This document shows positions 1-6,560 of a stretch of DNA of 7,309 nucleotides, in pieces. The DNA comes from Deltaproteobacteria bacterium (lineage in GTDB: Bacteria; Desulfobacterota; Binatia; DP-6): assembly GCA_005879205.1 (NCBI GenBank), contig VBLD01000142.1:5404-12712 (forward strand), in the 5' to 3' direction. Each line of letters starts with the position of its first letter. Position 1 is the stretch's first letter. The position numbers and the translations under genes are program-made. The notes under the pieces are model-generated. The model was not told where the DNA came from, ran no database searches, and saw only the letters and a program-made list of their open reading frames with translations.

Positions 1-94
1 AGGTCGTGGTTGAGGTCGTGGTGGTCGTCGACGTCGTGGTCGTCGTGGTGCTTGTCGTAGTGCTCGTCGTCGTCGTGACGGTCGTTGTCGTGGT
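1..94 (-). repeat. Low-complexity Thr/Ser-encoding tract (ACN/AGC/TCG repeats)
   Basis: On the minus strand these bases read as ACC/ACG/ACA codons broken by AGC, TCG or TCA, giving runs such as TTTTSTTTSTTTT from phosphatase residue 432 to the window edge. Synonymous codons vary, so this is a repeated protein sequence rather than a simple perfect DNA microsatellite. Such tails usually act as flexible, possibly glycosylated linkers that tether or space a secreted enzyme from a C-terminal anchor or sorting domain. Whatever follows lies outside the window. On the plus strand the same bases spell a meaningless poly-Val frame. Confidence 0.85.
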
Positions 95-1387
95 GGCCAC
101 GCCCTTCGTGATCGTGAAGGTGTCGAAGGTGTTCCCGGATTCGTCGATCGCGCTTGCCGTGAGGGTGGTGTCGAGCGACAGGCGCACGGACGTGTACGAG
201 AACCGCGCGAAGCTGCAGTAGTTGTTGAGCCCCGAGCCCGGGCAGTCGTTGGCGAGCCAGGTGCAGATCGTCTTGCTGCCGAAGAGGGGCTGGCGGTAGG
301 GCTGCCCGTTGCCGTCGATCTGGGCGGCGCTGTCGAGCGTCGCGCCGCCGCCGCCGGTCATGATGTAGGTGGTGCCGAGGCCGTCCTGGCCGCTCGAGCC
401 GTTGATCAGGTAGTCGTCGATGTACTTGGTGCGCTCGTAGATGTGGTCGTGCCCGTCGAAGACGATGTCGACGCCGTACTGCTCGAAGAGCGGACCCCAC
501 TGACCCCGGACGTTCGCGTCGCTGCCGATCGAGGCGATGCCGTTGGCACACGAGTAGGGAGTCTGGTGGAGGAAGACGAACTTCCACTTCCGCGTGGTGG
601 CGGCCAGGTCGCTCGCCAGCCAGGCACGCTGCGTGGCGTTGGTGGGCGCGTTCGCGTCGAGGACGATGAAGTGGGCGTCGCCGTCGTCGAAGGAATAGTA
701 GCGCTCCTGGTCGGTGCCGTTGCGCGGCAGGGCGAACATCTTGATCTCGACCGAGCTCGCCCAGTTGGAGGCGCCGACGTTGTTCAGGTCATGGTTGCCG
801 AGCGTCGTGAAGAACGTGACCCGCCTCATTGGGTTCACGTAGTCGGCGAGCGCGTTGGTGTCCCAGTCGGACTGTGTGCCGTTCTGATAGGCGTTGTCGC
901 CCACCGTGACGATCATCTGCGGGTCGGCCGCGTCCTGGAGGTTGGAGACGGACTGCTCATGGCCGCTGGCCTGGCCCCAGTCGCCGATGACCGTGAAGAA
1001 CAGGTCGGTCGGATCGGTCGGGCTCTTGAGGGTCGTGAAGTAGGGTCCCGACGCGCCCGTGGCCTGCACGGTGACGCCGTTGACCTTCAGCTGGTAGTAG
1101 TAGCGCGTGCCGGCAAGGAGGCCGCTCAGGCCGACGATGTGACACGTCCCGGCCGAGCCGATCTCGCAGCTGCCCGCCTGCGCCACCGTCTGGCTGAAGC
1201 CGAGGACCGGCGTGGGCCCGTACTCCACCGTGCTGTCGCCGGTGGTGTCCGTCCACCAGGCGATCGTCATGGTAGTGGTGAGCGCGTCCGGGTTCTCGAT
1301 GATGGGTCCGCGGGTGATCGTGACCGCCCGGGCCCGACCCGCGATCATGAGTCCTGCGGCGACGAGAAGAAGGGTCTTCGCTCGCAT
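1..1387 (-). CDS. Secreted purple acid phosphatase-like metallophosphoesterase with FN3-like N-domain and Thr/Ser tail (3' end outside window)
   Basis: Translating the minus strand from ATG at 1387-1385 gives 462 uninterrupted codons reaching the window edge, so the C-terminus is missing. Residues 1-22 (MRAKTLLLVAAG...ARA) look like a Sec signal peptide cut after ARA. Residues 23 to about 125 resemble the fibronectin-III-like domain that precedes the catalytic domain in purple acid phosphatases (TITRGP, TTTMTIAWWTD, VEYGPTP, GTRYYYQLKVNG). The catalytic metallophosphatase blocks follow in order: GDWGQ (135-139), GDNAYQNG (163-170), GNHD (197-200), HQTPYS (274-279) and GHDHIYER (312-319). Together these supply the expected Asp, Asn and His ligands of a dinuclear metal centre. 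Several Cys pairs fit an exported protein. From residue 432 the chain becomes almost pure Thr/Ser. The likely role is extracytoplasmic phosphomonoester or phosphodiester hydrolysis, for example phosphate scavenging, but the substrate is unknown. A GGGAG box 8 nt upstream supports the start. The gene is divergent from the kinase operon. Confidence 0.93.
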   Translation of the reverse strand, partial: MRAKTLLLVAAGLMIAGRARAVTITRGPIIENPDALTTTMTIAWWTDTTGDSTVEYGPTPVLGFSQTVAQAGSCEIGSAGTCHIVGLSGLLAGTRYYYQLKVNGVTVQATGASGPYFTTLKSPTDPTDLFFTVIGDWGQASGHEQSVSNLQDAADPQMIVTVGDNAYQNGTQSDWDTNALADYVNPMRRVTFFTTLGNHDLNNVGASNWASSVEIKMFALPRNGTDQERYYSFDDGDAHFIVLDANAPTNATQRAWLASDLAATTRKWKFVFLHQTPYSCANGIASIGSDANVRGQWGPLFEQYGVDIVFDGHDHIYERTKYIDDYLINGSSGQDGLGTTYIMTGGGGATLDSAAQIDGNGQPYRQPLFGSKTICTWLANDCPGSGLNNYCSFARFSYTSVRLSLDTTLTASAIDESGNTFDTFTITKGVATTTTTVTTTTSTTTSTTTTTTSTTTTTSTTT

Positions 1388-1393
1388 CAAGCA

Positions 1394-1403
1394 GTCTCCC
1401 TCG
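1394..1403 (-). promoter_or_regulatory. Ribosome binding site of the phosphatase gene
   Basis: On the minus strand the bases read CGAGGGAGAC, with the GGGAG core (1400-1396) 8 nt upstream of the ATG at 1387. This is the clearest Shine-Dalgarno sequence in the window. It fixes the phosphatase start immediately before its signal peptide. Confidence 0.7.
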
Positions 1404-1466
1404 AGAAGCCGGTGGCTGGCGTGGACGGATCTGCGCCGCTGGGATGTGCGGGCGCGCGACCATACA

Positions 1467-1480
1467 CCACCGACCGGTGG
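1467..1480. repeat. Short inverted repeat CCACC-GACC-GGTGG
   Basis: A perfect 5-bp dyad with a 4-nt spacer lies 80 nt upstream of the phosphatase start, close to the isolated TATGGT hexamer. It could be an operator for a dimeric regulator, but a dyad this short is expected by chance in such GC-rich DNA. Confidence 0.25.
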
Positions 1481-1628
1481 CGAGGGAAGGAGAAAAGCTT
1501 GAAAGCGTGGACACGGCTCCGGCCGGGGCGCGCGCGCTGCCGGCGTCGGCCGTTGTTTCCGCAAGCATGGCGGTCACCTGCATGACCCAGCTTGCGTCGA
1601 ACCCGTGCGCAGCCTAACGTCGCGCGAG

Positions 1629-1638
1629 CCGGATCCGG
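1629..1638. repeat. Palindrome CCGGATCCGG upstream of the kinase
   Basis: A perfect 10-bp palindrome lies 50 nt upstream of the kinase ATG, in a position suited to an operator or the promoter. No known regulator box is recognised, and chance is a real alternative. Confidence 0.2.
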
Positions 1639-1688
1639 AGCTTCGGTCGGACGACGCACCGAGCCAGTGACCCGGCCCTGACCGGCGC

Positions 1689-4600
1689 ATGGCGAAGCGA
1701 ACGGAAAGATCGGCCGAGCTTCAGAAGCCGGCCGTCCGGCGCGACCCCGAGCCCGCCCCCGCCGACCCGCTCGAGCTGCTCCTCGGGCGTGGCTGGGGGG
1801 CCGAGACCTTCGCGGGTGGGGAGCTCTATCGGACCCTGGCGGAGACGGCGACGGACGCGATCGTCACGATCGACGAGCACAGCACAATCCTGTTTGCCAA
1901 CCGGGCGGCCGAACGGACCTTCGGCTATGCGCGGGAGGCTCTCGTCGGGCAGTCGCTGACCGTCCTCATGCCGGCGGACCTGCGCGAACGCCATCTCGAG
2001 GCGATCCAACGTTACCTCCTGACGGCCAAGCGGCGCGTGCCCTGGCAGGCCTTCGAGCTCCCCGGCCTGCACAAGGAGGGCCACCTGATCCCGCTCGAGA
2101 TATCGCTCGGTCACTTCACCCAGAGCGGCCGGCACTTCTTCGCCGGCATCATGCGCGACCTGACGGCACGCAAGCGAAGCGAGCGGCGCCTGGCCGTCCA
2201 GCACGTGACGACGCGCATCCTTGCCGAGTCGGCCACCCTCGACGAGGCGACCCCGCGTATCCTCCAGGCCATTGCCGAGACGCTCGGATGGCAGGTGGGC
2301 GCCATCTGGATCGTCGACCGCGGGCGGAAGGTGATGCGCTGTGTCGAGCTCTGGCACGTCCGCTCGACCGCCGTCCCCGAGTTCGAGGCGATGTCGCGAC
2401 GCATCACGCTGCCGCCGGGCGCCGGGCTTCCAGGGCGCGTCTGGGCCACGGGCGAGTCGGCATGGATCTGCGACATTGCGGACGATCCGAACTTTCCCCG
2501 GGTGGCGACGGCGCGCCGGGAGGGATTGCACGGTGGATTCGCCTTCCCGATCCGCGTCGCGAGCGAGGTGCTGGGGGTCGTGGAGTTCTTCAGCCGCGCG
2601 ATCGAGCAGCCCGACAAGGCCCTCCTGCAGATGACCGAGGCGATCGGCAGTCAGATCGGTCAATTCATGGAGCGCCGCCGGGCGGAGCAGGCGGCGAGAG
2701 AGAGCCACGCGCTCGTCCGGTCGGTCATCGAGGGGACCACCGACGCGGTCTTCGTGAAGGACCGCGAGGGTCGTTATCTGATGATCAACTCGGCCGGCGC
2801 CGCGGCACTCCGGGGAACCGTCGACGACGTCGTGGGGAAGGACGACCGCCAGCTCCTGCCCCCCGAGACGGCGGCGGCGCTCCAGGCTGCCGACCATGAA
2901 GTCATGACGACGGAGGCCACCCGGACGTTCGAGGACGTCATCACGACCGCCGACGGGCCGCGCACCTATCTCACCACCAAGGGGCCGTACCGCGACCCGG
3001 CAGGCAACGTCGTGGGCGTCATCGGCATCGCGCGGGACATCACGGAACGCAGCGAGCTCCTCGCTCGCGAGCAGGCCGCGCGGGCGGCGGCCGAGGCCGC
3101 CGAGCGGCGAGCCGCGTTTCTCGCCGAGGGAGAGCGGCTGCTCGCCTCCTCCCTCGATCTCGATACGACGCTCTCGACCCTCGCGCGTCTCGCCGTGCCG
3201 GAGCTCGCCGACTGGTGCTCGGTCGACGTGCTCGAGACCGACGGGTCCGTCCGGCGCATCGCGGTGGCGCACGCGGACCCGTCGAGGGCCGAGATCGCGC
3301 GTCAGCTCCAGGTCTATCCCCCCGATCCAGCCGGCCGCCATCCGCGCTCGCGGGTCCTGCGCACCGGCCGCGCGGAGCTGATCCCCGAGATCACCGAGGC
3401 AGAACTCGCCGCCGTCGCCGCCAGTCCCGAGCACTTCGAGGTGATGCGCCGGCTCGGCTACCGCTCGTGCATGATCGTGCCCCTGGTGGCGCGGGGGCGG
3501 TCGCTCGGCGCGCTGACCTTCGTCACCGCCGAGTCCGGTCGTCGTTACGGCGCACCGGATCTGTCGCTCGCCCAGGAGCTCGCCGCGCGCGCCGCGCTGG
3601 CCGTCGACAACGCCCGGCTCTACCGCGAGGCCCAGGAGGCGCTCGGCCAGGCCGAGCGCGCCAACCGCGCCAAGGACGAGTTCCTGGCCACCGTGTCGCA
3701 CGAGCTGCGCACCCCGCTGTCGGCGGTGCTGCTCTGGACCCGGCTGATCGCCCGCGGCTCGCTCGACGGGACCAAGCAGGCGCGCGCGCTCGAGCTGATC
3801 GAGCGCAACGCGAAGCTCCAGGCGCAGCTGGTCGAGGATCTGCTCGACGTCTCGCGCATCGTCAGCGGCAAGCTCCGCGTCGACCTCCGTCCCATGGACC
3901 TCGGGAGCGCGGTCGAAGCGGCGCTCGATGCCATTCGCCCCGCGGCCGAGGCCAAGTCGATCCGGATCGAGTCGTCGCTCGAGCCGGGCGCGGCGTTGGT
4001 GGCGGGAGACTCGGCGCGGCTGCAGCAGGTGGTCTGGAACCTGCTGTCGAACGCCATCAAGTTCACGCCCAAGGGTGGGCGCGTCGACGTTCGCCTGCGG
4101 CGCGCCGAGTCCCACGTGGAGCTCAGCGTGAGCGACACGGGCGAGGGCATCAGCGCCGACTTCCTGCCGCATGTTTTCGAACGGTTCCGGCAGGCCGACA
4201 GCACGAGCACGCGGGCATACGGCGGGCTCGGCCTGGGGCTGGGCATCGTGCGTCATCTGGTGGAGCTGCACGGGGGGACGGTCCGGGCGGAGAGCGCCGG
4301 TCCCGGCCAGGGCGCCACCTTCATCGTACGTCTGCCCATGCCGGCCGTGCGCGGCGCCTTCCCGCGTCCCGAGGCCGCCGCGGCGGCGGAGCTCTCGCTC
4401 GACGCGCTGCCGGCGCTCGATGGTGTCCGGGTGCTCGTGGTCGACGACGAGCCGGATGCCCGCGCGGCGGTGGTCGTGATCCTCCAGGAACGGCAGGCGA
4501 GCGTCACTGCGGTGGGCTCGGTCGCGGAGGCACTCGACGTGCTCGAGCGCGATCCGCCCGACGTCCTGCTGAGCGACATCGCGATGCCGGGCGAAGACGG

Positions 4601-4808
4601 CTTCACGCTCATCCGGCGCGTTCGCGGCCTGCCGCGAGGGCGAGGCCGGGGGGTGCCGGCGGCGGCGCTCACGGCCCGTGCCGCCCGGGAGGACCGCATG
4701 CGCGTGCTGTTGGCCGGATACCAGAGCTATCTCGTGAAGCCCGTCGAGCCGGCCGAGCTGGTGGCGGTGATCGCCAACCTCGCCGGGCGGACCGGAACGT
4801 CGCCATGA
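1689..4808 (+). CDS. Soluble hybrid sensor histidine kinase/response regulator (PAS-GAF-PAS-GAF-HisKA-HATPase-REC)
   Basis: This 1039-aa protein autophosphorylates on His and passes the phosphate to its own receiver domain. Approximate domains are PAS1 45-165, GAF1 171-325, PAS2 339-455, a short Ala/Glu/Arg-rich coiled linker, GAF2 480-648, HisKA 655-725, HATPase_c 775-892 and REC 912-1035. The H-box is VSHELRTP with phosphoacceptor His671. ATP-site motifs are the N-box NLLSNAIKF (784-792), G1 DTGEGI (from 816), F-box FERFRQ (830-835) and G2 GGLGLGLG (845-852). REC has the acidic DDE (919-921), phosphoacceptor Asp963 in SDIAMPG, Thr995 and Lys1017. All catalytic residues are present. No membrane segment or signal peptide is visible, so sensing is cytoplasmic. 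There is no DNA-binding output, so a phosphotransfer protein or separate regulator is expected. PAS1 resembles FixL but lacks its heme His. An in-frame stop at 1668-1670 leaves ATG 1689 as the first start, although no clear Shine-Dalgarno precedes it. The stop overlaps the next gene as ATGA. Confidence 0.95.
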   Translation: MAKRTERSAELQKPAVRRDPEPAPADPLELLLGRGWGAETFAGGELYRTLAETATDAIVTIDEHSTILFANRAAERTFGYAREALVGQSLTVLMPADLRERHLEAIQRYLLTAKRRVPWQAFELPGLHKEGHLIPLEISLGHFTQSGRHFFAGIMRDLTARKRSERRLAVQHVTTRILAESATLDEATPRILQAIAETLGWQVGAIWIVDRGRKVMRCVELWHVRSTAVPEFEAMSRRITLPPGAGLPGRVWATGESAWICDIADDPNFPRVATARREGLHGGFAFPIRVASEVLGVVEFFSRAIEQPDKALLQMTEAIGSQIGQFMERRRAEQAARESHALVRSVIEGTTDAVFVKDREGRYLMINSAGAAALRGTVDDVVGKDDRQLLPPETAAALQAADHEVMTTEATRTFEDVITTADGPRTYLTTKGPYRDPAGNVVGVIGIARDITERSELLAREQAARAAAEAAERRAAFLAEGERLLASSLDLDTTLSTLARLAVPELADWCSVDVLETDGSVRRIAVAHADPSRAEIARQLQVYPPDPAGRHPRSRVLRTGRAELIPEITEAELAAVAASPEHFEVMRRLGYRSCMIVPLVARGRSLGALTFVTAESGRRYGAPDLSLAQELAARAALAVDNARLYREAQEALGQAERANRAKDEFLATVSHELRTPLSAVLLWTRLIARGSLDGTKQARALELIERNAKLQAQLVEDLLDVSRIVSGKLRVDLRPMDLGSAVEAALDAIRPAAEAKSIRIESSLEPGAALVAGDSARLQQVVWNLLSNAIKFTPKGGRVDVRLRRAESHVELSVSDTGEGISADFLPHVFERFRQADSTSTRAYGGLGLGLGIVRHLVELHGGTVRAESAGPGQGATFIVRLPMPAVRGAFPRPEAAAAAELSLDALPALDGVRVLVVDDEPDARAAVVVILQERQASVTAVGSVAEALDVLERDPPDVLLSDIAMPGEDGFTLIRRVRGLPRGRGRGVPAAALTARAAREDRMRVLLAGYQSYLVKPVEPAELVAVIANLAGRTGTSP

Positions 4809-5659
4809 GGACAGTGCGCACCGAGACGGCCGACGGGGTCCGCTCGATCGTGTTCTGCCGGGCCGCCGAGTACAACACGATCAACCCGGAGCTGCGGGAC
4901 GAGCTCGCGCAGGCGATCGACGAGGCCGACGCCGACCGCGACGTCCACGTCATCCTGCTGCGCGCCGAGGGGCCGGCGTTCTGCGCCGGCTATGGCCTGG
5001 ACTGGGCGGTCGACGCCCAGGCCGCCGAGCGCGCCGCGACGCAGGCGGGGTCGAGTCGCGTGTGGGACTCGGTGGCGGACCACCAGTGGATGAGCCGCTT
5101 CGTCGAGACCTACCTGAAGCTCTGGTATGCGCGGAAGCCGACGATCGCCGCCGTCCAGGGCTGGTGCATCGGGGGCGGCACGGACATGGTCCTCTGCGCC
5201 GACCTGATCGTCGCCGCCGAGAGCGCGCGCTTCGGGTACCCGCCGTCCCGCGTCTGGGGCACGCCGACCACCGCGATGTGGGTCTACCGTCTGGGGTTCG
5301 AGCGGGCGAAGCGCTATCTCCTGACCGGCGACGAGATCCCCGCGCGCACGGCGGCCGAGATCGGGCTCGTCCTGGAGGTGGTGCCCGACGATGCGCTCCA
5401 GGCGCACGCCTTCGCGCTCGCCCGCCGGATGGCGCAGGTGCCCGTGAGCCAGCTCGTCATGCTGAAGCTGCTCGTCAATCAGACGGCGGAGAACATGGGC
5501 CTCGCCGCCAGCCGCACGCTCGGCACCCTGTTCGACGGCGTCGCCCGCCACACCCAGGAGGGCCACGACTTCGTCCGGCGCGCCGCGGAGGTGGGCTTCC
5601 GCCAGGCGGTGCGCGAGCGCGACGACCCGTTCGGCGACTACGGCAGCCGCAAGCGCTAG
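4805..5659 (+). CDS. Crotonase-fold (enoyl-CoA hydratase/isomerase family) protein lacking both hydratase glutamates
   Basis: This 284-aa protein belongs to the crotonase superfamily, which acts on acyl-CoA thioesters. The two oxyanion-hole regions are visible: GPAFCAGYGLD (56-66) and GWCIGGGTDM (119-128). Aligned by eye to mitochondrial enoyl-CoA hydratase, the catalytic Glu of GGGCE becomes Asp127 and the second Glu, 20 residues on, becomes Pro147 (FGYPPSRVWG, 143-152). Ordinary crotonyl-CoA hydration is therefore doubtful; isomerase, hydrolase, decarboxylase or lyase activity is possible. The RVWGTPTTAMW segment and the C-terminal FDGVARHTQEG...RDDPFGDYG recall a distinct subgroup annotated simply as crotonase/enoyl-CoA hydratase family. 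ATG 4805 overlaps the kinase stop by 4 nt, which implies translational coupling; an open frame continues upstream only inside the kinase gene in another frame. No CoA ligase or thiolase is nearby, so the pathway is unknown. Confidence 0.92.
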   Translation: MRTVRTETADGVRSIVFCRAAEYNTINPELRDELAQAIDEADADRDVHVILLRAEGPAFCAGYGLDWAVDAQAAERAATQAGSSRVWDSVADHQWMSRFVETYLKLWYARKPTIAAVQGWCIGGGTDMVLCADLIVAAESARFGYPPSRVWGTPTTAMWVYRLGFERAKRYLLTGDEIPARTAAEIGLVLEVVPDDALQAHAFALARRMAQVPVSQLVMLKLLVNQTAENMGLAASRTLGTLFDGVARHTQEGHDFVRRAAEVGFRQAVRERDDPFGDYGSRKR

Positions 5660-5670
5660 GTCTCGGGCGG

Positions 5671-6519
5671 ATGGCGCGCCGCGCGATCCTGGGCGACCTC
5701 TACCACCTTCTTCTCACCAGCTCGTGGCCACAGCTCCTGACGCTCCTGGCCGCGGCCTACGTGGCGATGAACGCGCTCTTCGCGGTCGGCTACGTGCTCG
5801 AGCCCGACGCCCTCGAGAACGCGCGGCCCGGGTCGTTCGCCGACGCCTTCTTCTTCAGCGTGCAGACCATGGCGACGATCGGCTACGGCCGGATGGTCCC
5901 GCGGACGACGCTCGCGAACGTGCTCGTCACGCTCGAGACCATGACGGGACTCCTCGGCCTCGCCATGGTCACGGGTCTCGTATTCGTCAAGTTCTCGCGC
6001 CCGACGGCGCGCGTCCTGTTCAGCCGGGTCGCCGTCGTGGGCCGGCGGGACGGCGCCCCGGCGTTCATGTTCCGGATGGCCAACGAGCGCGACAACAACA
6101 TCGTCGAGGCGCAGGTGCACGTGGCGCTCGCACGCCAGGAGATCACCGTCGAAGGAGAATCCGCCCGGCGCTTCTACGATCTCGAGCTGGTACGGCGTCT
6201 GAATCCCATCTTTCCCAACACCTGGACGGTGGTCCATCCGATCACCGAGTCGAGTCCCTTGCGCGACGCAACCCCGGCGTCGCTCGACGCCGACGAGGCT
6301 CGCATCGTCGTCTCCGTGGTCGGCCTCGACGAGAGCTACTCGCAGACGGTGCACGCGCGCCACACGTATGTGCCTGCGAACATCGTGTGGAATGCGCGTT
6401 TCGTCGACGTCGTGTCGCGGGAGCCGGACGGGGCCGTGCGCATCGACTACTCGCGCTTCCACGACGTCGTGCCGATGGAGCCGGCGGCGGCGGCCGTGCG
6501 CCCGTCGCGGGCGCGTTGA
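5671..6519 (+). CDS. KirBac-type inward-rectifier potassium channel
   Basis: This 282-aa inner-membrane protein should form a tetrameric K+ channel. In order it has an amphipathic slide helix (DLYHLLLTSSWP, 9-20), TM1 (about 20-43), a pore helix (56-68), the selectivity filter TIGYGR (69-74), and TM2 (about 82-107) ending in GLVFVKFSRPTA. The rest is a large cytoplasmic immunoglobulin-like Kir domain from about 115. In this domain the segments ITESSPL, ARHTYVP and IDYSRFHD match the KirBac1.1/3.1 pattern as I remember it (DESSPL, ARHAW, IDYTRFND). The filter is followed by Arg74, where KirBac1.1 has Asp. Length and domain order are normal for KirBac, and no frameshift is seen. The start follows the crotonase stop by 11 nt, with only a weak GGGCGG just before it. 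It is co-oriented with the kinase and the peroxiredoxin-like gene, so co-transcription is likely. Gating signals in bacterial Kir channels are mostly lipids and pH; none can be read here. Confidence 0.94.
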   Translation: MARRAILGDLYHLLLTSSWPQLLTLLAAAYVAMNALFAVGYVLEPDALENARPGSFADAFFFSVQTMATIGYGRMVPRTTLANVLVTLETMTGLLGLAMVTGLVFVKFSRPTARVLFSRVAVVGRRDGAPAFMFRMANERDNNIVEAQVHVALARQEITVEGESARRFYDLELVRRLNPIFPNTWTVVHPITESSPLRDATPASLDADEARIVVSVVGLDESYSQTVHARHTYVPANIVWNARFVDVVSREPDGAVRIDYSRFHDVVPMEPAAAAVRPSRAR

Positions 6520-6560
6520 AGTCTTGCGTCGACGTCGTGGTCCCGCTACTCACGGCAGCA

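Larger units (their letters stand above)
1388..1688. promoter_or_regulatory. Divergent intergenic region between phosphatase and kinase operon
   Basis: These 301 nt lie between the start codons of the divergent phosphatase and hybrid kinase genes, so they should hold both promoters. I see no convincing pair of -35/-10 boxes on either strand. A TTGAAA at 1499-1504 (plus) and a TATGGT at 1464-1459 (minus) are isolated partial matches without partners at proper spacing. Two short dyads (1467-1480 and 1629-1638) are the only ordered elements. Open frames crossing it in several frames are what high GC produces. No RNA gene is recognisable. Confidence 0.6.

Noticed and set aside
1..96. GTCGTGGTC-type repeats as a CRISPR array or satellite
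   Set aside because: There are no unique spacers or constant repeat length. The pattern follows Thr/Ser codons of the minus-strand phosphatase.
443..1585. A 380-codon plus-strand frame opposite the phosphatase
   Set aside because: It is the complement of a clear metallophosphatase with signal peptide and five catalytic motifs. The Val/Arg/Asp-rich product matches nothing I know.
1485..1585. Possible leader peptide: AAGGAG followed by TTG 1499 and 28 codons
   Set aside because: The ribosome-site-like box is good, but the Arg/Pro-rich peptide shows no leader or attenuator logic, and no alternative stem-loops are evident before the kinase.
1614..4271. An 885-codon open frame on the minus strand opposite the kinase
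   Set aside because: Its translation is Arg/Gly/Asp-rich without any family motif, and it is antisense to a kinase with every catalytic box intact. High GC removes stops from the opposite strand.
3215..4804. Apparent 5' extension of the crotonase frame deep into the kinase gene
   Set aside because: The extra 530 residues are low-complexity Arg/Ala/Gly out of frame with the kinase. Crotonase homology begins at ATG 4805.
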